Assembly (NCBI RefSeq): GCF_030445035.2
Contig: NC_080673.1
Span: 162,126,216-162,190,215 of the forward strand
Direction: 5' to 3'
DNA: 64,000 bases
DNA from: Dasypus novemcinctus
Taxonomy: Eukaryota; Chordata; Mammalia; Cingulata; Dasypodidae
Shown piece by piece: positions 59,036-64,000 of this stretch. The notes under the pieces are model-generated. The model worked only from the letters and a program-made list of their open reading frames with translations. It had not been told where the DNA came from and searched no databases. Every line of letters starts with the position of its first letter. Within the stretch, counting starts at the first letter, position 1. The translations under genes were made by a program, and so were the position numbers.

Positions 59036-60956
59036 CATACATGAGACATTTGAAAAAGAAGAGTGTGAAATGAAGTGCCAAGGTAGAATGACTGAAGCAG
59101 AGAATGAGCAGTATAAGAGGGATATATTTTTTAAAATATATAAATGTGACATCCTTTATCATACTTCCTCCTGCATGACTTTCTAATCAGATAAAGGATT
59201 TTGTTGCCTTGAAGATGATTAGTGATTCAAAGATAAAATGAGAGAATAAAACACAATTGCTATTGACCAAAAAATGGTGACATAAAGAGTTGAAATTCTA
59301 CATTCCAACTGCCTAAAGCAGGAATCAAAGGACATCAACTAGAGTCAATCCAGCCTATAGCTAGCATCTTCCAGTGATATCTGTTGCCACACCTCTCCAC
59401 TACTTTATCAAAGATCTTGTGAAATAAATTATATTAGAAATACATTGAAGCCCCCTAAATCTAGTCTGGTTGATCTTCCTGAAATCCTGGTCTGCAATGA
59501 ATGCAGGTTACATTGTTAATATCTATTATAAGTTAAATTCTAAAATATGAATAACATTATTAGATCTTTAAAATAAAAACAAATATAGAAAAATAAAGTT
59601 TAGATGAAAATTAAAGGACTGATATGGAAAAATCTCTTGATTGGAATTCAAGACACAATGAGTCAAGTCTTAGACATGGTATGTAAATCTCACAAAAACT
59701 AGGTCTAAGGATTCTCATCTATGATTAAGAGAGTCAGGTAAGAAATCCAGTGCCTTTAAATAAACTTTTGTATATAATAAGAATCAAATTGTCTAAGTAT
59801 TTATATAAAATATATCTGCCAAACAACAGTTTCTTTCATTCATAATTTTAGAGTCTCTCCTACTTGTGTATAAATTGTACAAATGTTACAGTCTACAACT
59901 ATGACTTTTCTCACTGAAACTTACCTGGCAAATAAATAGCAGCAACACATCTTAACATAATACACAGTGCAATAATATAGTTTCAATTAAATGTAAATTA
60001 AACTGAAGATCTTTTCATTTTAGATTTATTTTTTAAATTTCATTTAGAGAACCATTACTCTGACAAAAGTTTTTAAAAATGGGAGGGATTTTTGCAACCA
60101 AACAAAAACTGATAAAGCAGGTAAAACTTGTTAGATTATGCTTTTCATTTTGTGCAGGTTATTCACATGGTAACATTATTTACTAAGAATTTTATGCTTA
60201 ATCCTAGTACTATGAGAAAATAAAAGATATGATGATATTAAAAACACCTTAGTTTTGACTCTTGCTTTGTATCTTCACTTCCATTTAATTATGTTCTTTA
60301 ATCTTCATTTTCAGATTAGGTAAGAGAATCCAGATTTTTATACAATTGACTCCTGTTGATCTGAATTCTTTCTAGTTTTGGCTTGGTAAGTTTTCTTTTT
60401 AGGATGTCTACTTGCATTTTAATTGCCCCACATTGCCATTTCTTGTTCTTTGGTATTTATGTAAATGGAAAAGGGAAGGGTAAGCATTAGAGAAAGATCA
60501 CATGCAATTGAAAGGCAATATTCAGTTTCCTCTCAAATTTCAGATTCAAGTCTTTTACCTCTTCCTATTTCACGAAAAAAGAATAAGACATATGCAACAT
60601 GAGTTGAATATTAAATATTAAATTATAGGAAAATTTAAAATCAGATAATCAATATTTCTTTAATGAGTGAAATTAAGTGTAGATTAGACTTTATGTATGT
60701 GTAATATGTTTCTCATTCCTCAGTTAAAGACAAACAGCCAAGAAAAGTGAAACAAAGTGATGATTTGAGAAAACTTCGAGCAATGTTAGTTTAATTCAAA
60801 TCAACATAATTTTGATAATTATTTACACTTACAAAGCAACATATACAGTATTCTAAGATGAGTAGCCAGACTTTTTCCTCAAAATCCTATGTCTAGAAGA
60901 TTATGTCAAGTGCATAAAGATATTTATTATTAAAGCACAATTTGATAAAATCCTGG
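59036..60956. other. Unassigned AT-rich DNA
   Basis: Nothing recognised in 1.9 kb; all frames are short. Confidence 0.45.
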
Positions 60957-61738
60957 TGTGGGGATATAAAGGATTCCCAGGCTAGAAGGAAATTCTATGT
61001 TTCCTTTCTGTCACACCAGGTGGTAATGAGAAAATTAATCTTTTTATTGAAGGTAAGTTTGCAAACTCCATTAAAAACAAATGTCTCCTTATCTGTTTGA
61101 CTGTTGCCCACAGTCATTGCTGTTTTTAAAAAAATAGGAAGAAGCGATAGTGAAGCAGGCTGGTAAGATAGGGAATCAGTAGACAGATCTGGAACCTGGC
61201 AGAGAGTCCACGTGGATATCAGTAACCTCCAAGATGGCTGCTGGAAGACCCCCACCCCCAGGATTTTGCCATCCAAAACAAAGACTTCTTCTGGGAGCAA
61301 GGAAAAGCCCCGATGCTCCCGAGGGACTTTATCATTGGTTCTCACTAGGGGATTGATGGGTGGGACAATCAATCAAAACAGCAAAGAGCTTGAGTCCCTC
61401 CCCTGCCATTAGCAAAGGGATGGAATATTTAATAGTTTATAAAGCAAACCAGGAGGCCTGAGCTGGCTCTTGCCCTGCTCTCTTGCCTCTGGACCGTCTC
61501 TGTGCGCCGTTCTCCCCATTTTTCCTCTGCCATGTGGCCATGCAAGTAAACCTGGGCATTTATAATCTATAATGGGGAATTGTAGCCTGTAAATCAGTCC
61601 TCTTTATCACTTTTCAGCCCCTTCCTCTCCAACTGGGCCCCCTGATCTGTTATTTTCTCCCATTTCTCTTCCCTCCCTACCTGAATAAATTACTGGCCTA
61701 ACTCACCTGACGTGCTCTTGAAATTTATTTCTCCAGCA
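60957..61738 (+). mobile_element. Probable solo LTR, sense
   Basis: It is about 780 bases and notably GC-richer than its flanks. It starts near 'tgtggggatataaaggattccc', has a TATA-like 'agtttataaagc' (about 61434) and pyrimidine-rich stretches. A late 'cctgaataaattactgg' (polyadenylation signal) is followed by the end near 'tttctccagca'. 'ccaagatggctgctgg' near 61229 resembles a YY1 site. No target-site duplication was found, and the left limit is uncertain. Confidence 0.6.
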
Positions 61739-62849
61739 TAGTCAAAGAACCTAAACAAAATCCAATTACAATAGGATGGGATAACTACCAAGGATAATAT
61801 TTCTCTAGAGTCCCTTCTCAAAGTGTGTGCTATGAGTCAGGCAGGGAGCACAATTAAATACAAGGACAGAATGCCAACATTAGTGTTCTTCCCCTTCATT
61901 TATCACACCAAACTAGGCACAGGGCACTTACAGGTCTCAGAAACTTAACATATTTGAGACTTAAGGATGGATTCGCACTCATGCTTTATGAATTTTGGCA
62001 TTAAAAATTTACACATGTTATAAAAAATGAGTGTTATTTTCTTTGACAGTGGAATTTTGACATCTGGCAGAACCTGTGATGAAAGCTGTAAATTTTCAGA
62101 TGGATGGATATATAATATCTTGACTGATAGATTATGTTTACTATCTAGATAAAATTTTACATTGCAAAAGGAAACAAGATGCCTCTGGTTTTCTACTGAT
62201 CTACAAAAACCATTAGTGAAATAAAATTGTGAAATATTTGTATAGATCAGAAAAGGTCTGGAAAAGTCAGAATGCTGCTCATGGGAGATTTCAATTACCT
62301 ATGTATTGACTAAGATAACAGCTATGCAGAAAAAAGTAAGAGTGTATTTCTTAGAGAAGAGTCTGTTCATAATTCAAGTTGATGAACAACTCTTCAAGCA
62401 GAATAGAAAAAAAAGTTTGTTATATATTTTAATGCTATCAGCCAGGAATTATTGAAATACAAATATGAAACCATGATTTTTGGAGCAAGGTAACAACCAT
62501 GATGTGGTACAGATAAAATAATTTCCAGTTACAAACTTGCTGATTATCAATGTTTCATTTTCTCAAATTCTTACTCTAGATTTGCTGATCCAGATAGGGT
62601 GCATTCAACTAAGCTCCTCATTCAATCTAATTAAATACCAAAAAGAATAGGAAAATGAGAAAACAGCCTCCATGTCCTGTTCATTTTGCATGAGAACAGC
62701 AATGTGGAATGAGTTGGATAGGGGAAGAGGGAAAGGGAAGGAAGAAGAGAGATAGAGGAAAGAACAGAAAGAGAGGGAGGAAGAAAGAGGGGGACAGATC
62801 TCAAGAAAAGATATCTAACTACGAAGTCATTTGAATTAGAAGAAAGCCA
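61739..62849. other. Unassigned; purine-rich tract at 62715-62805
   Basis: No gene. A long G/A-rich run (gggaag, gaaag, gagagg units) at about 62715-62805 lies just upstream of L1-C and encodes the artefactual antisense frame 62631-62903. Confidence 0.5.
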
Positions 62850-64000
62850 GGAGGGGGGCAAGATGGTGGCAGGGTAGGGTGTTCTAAGAGTCAGGTCATC
62901 CAATACTACAGTTAGTAATCAGCCAGAAGTGATCTAAATGGCCTATTTTGTGTGTGTTTGTGGGGGGAGGGCATGCTCAGAAGTCCAGAAGAGCATCCTG
63001 CCATAACCTTGGAAGAACAGAAGGAGGAGGCTGCCTACTTGCAGTGAAGATTTGTGAGCAGAGCTTTCCACAAAGCTGGTGCCCATCCCCCCACCGGAGG
63101 AGGGAGACTTCTCAGGAACTATTTCCTGGCTGGAGTTGGAAACGCCATTTCCCAAAAACAGAGGAGGAAGAGATGGGCAGGCACTGAATCCAGCTACTGA
63201 TTAGTTTATTTGACTGGCTAAAGTCCAATACCAAGTATACCTAAAATTTGAGACTGTCCAAGTTGGAAAGAGGCTGGTGCTATCATTTTAACCTGCCCTC
63301 CGCATGAGGGGAAGCAGGGCTGATTTAAAATCATAGTGATGGTAGGGACAGGCTTCTTTCCCCTCAGATCAGACTGCAGCCCTAGCCTGGGATCTGGCCT
63401 AGCATCTGGCAGGAACGAAGCTGGGGGGAACTGCACCAACCCCCATGGGCCTGCAGTCACTTTTAGCTTGCACTGAATAGATTGTTGCACATACCTGTGG
63501 CTCAATCCCCACCCCTGACAGGGGAGGAGTGAGGCACGGTGCTTAGGAAGCCTCTCTTGTCAACTGCAGTTGTGTTTGGTCCATACTGCTTAGACTATTA
63601 ACCATACTGTTGCTCCATACCTGAACTAACAGGGAATGAAGGTGGGCAGTGCTTTGTCAACCTTTCTGAGCAAATGCGGTCATTTCAGTCCCATATGGAC
63701 TAGATTGTTGCACACACCTGGGGCTCCATTGCCATCCCTGGCAGGGCAGTAGGGGGTCGGTGTTTTGATAGCCTCTCCCCGCAACTGCAGTCAGTTTTCG
63801 GCTTGCATGACTTAGTTTGCTGTCCACAACTTTGGCTCGGTCCCCACCCCAGGCAGGGAAAGAAGGTGTGTGGAGCTTCATTAGTCTCTCTGGGCAACTA
63901 CAGATAAACTTGGGCTGAATGGCCTGGATCATTGCCCACAACTCCAGCTTGGGTTCCACCACTGGCAAGGGAGAAAGGAGGGGGAGTTTCATTGGTTCCT
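62850..64000 (+). mobile_element. L1-C: 5' UTR of a L1, runs off the window
   Basis: It starts near 62852 ('gggggcaagatggtggcagggtaggg'), homologous to the L1-A start. A single copy of the 397-type block follows at about 63064-63470, and from about 63490 a series of tandem units of about 112 bp to the window end. No ORF1 is reached. YY1-like 'caagatggtgg' at the very start is as in other mammalian L1 promoters. Because the window ends here, the rest of the element and its target-site duplication are not visible. Confidence 0.85.
63490..64000 (+). repeat. Tandem monomers of about 112 bp in the L1-C 5' UTR
   Basis: The 'aggg' of a recurring 'ctggcaggg(a)' phrase falls at 63520, 63631, 63743, 63855 and 63968, spacings of 111, 112, 112 and 113. 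Each unit also holds a 'caactgcag'-like and a 'ttgttgcacacac'-like phrase. At least four and a half units are present, and L1-A keeps about two (near 8020 and 8130). Confidence 0.85.

Noticed and set aside
62631..62903. Serine/leucine/proline-rich 90-codon frame
   Set aside because: Produced by the purine-rich tract read in antisense.
63490..64000. CRISPR-like array
   Set aside because: Regular spacing is due to contiguous, diverged 112-bp monomers of a L1 5' UTR, with no short identical repeats and unique spacers.

Overview
This window looks like a gene-poor, AT-rich, CpG-poor stretch of a placental mammal genome. I found no functional protein-coding gene, no stand-alone RNA gene and no CRISPR array. 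Almost everything recognisable is a transposable element, plus one processed pseudogene. tRNA-derived SINEs of the armadillo DAS type (best copy 56813-57191), a L1 lineage with an unusual 5' UTR, and recurrent MaLR-like LTR families point to a xenarthran, most likely an armadillo such as Dasypus. Family names come from pattern memory, not a database search.

Layout. 1-6.9 kb: mostly unassigned sequence, an old L1 tail, and an L2 element split by a 1.4-kb non-coding retroposon with 14-bp target-site duplications (TSDs). 6.9-11.4 kb: an internally deleted L1 (L1-A) bracketed by a perfect 16-bp repeat. 11.4-20.5 kb: old LTRs, L1M remnants, MIR pieces and microsatellites. 20.6-22.7 kb: an ancient L1 with an inverted 5' half (twin priming). 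22.8-28.8 kb: L2, an antisense POLR1F (RPA43) retrocopy carrying a SINE, MIR, and L1M split by SINEs. 28.9-34.5 kb: a decayed endogenous retrovirus with two LTRs. 36.6-43.9 kb: a near full-length but dead L1 (L1-B) whose ORF2 is split by one LTR, itself split by a second LTR. 44-62.8 kb: older L1/L2/MIR fragments, five or more solo LTRs and a full-length SINE. 62.85-64 kb: the 5' end of another L1 (L1-C) with about 112-bp tandem monomers.

There are no operons or pathways. The useful content is a stratigraphy of insertions: L2 and MIR are oldest, then old L1M and MLT1-type LTRs, then xenarthran L1s and LTRs, then DAS SINEs. Junctions with intact TSDs give the order of several events. The best leads for something undescribed are the 1.4-kb retroposon (3943-5327), the repeat-built L1 5' UTRs with antisense reading frames open in two copies, and the internally deleted L1-A.
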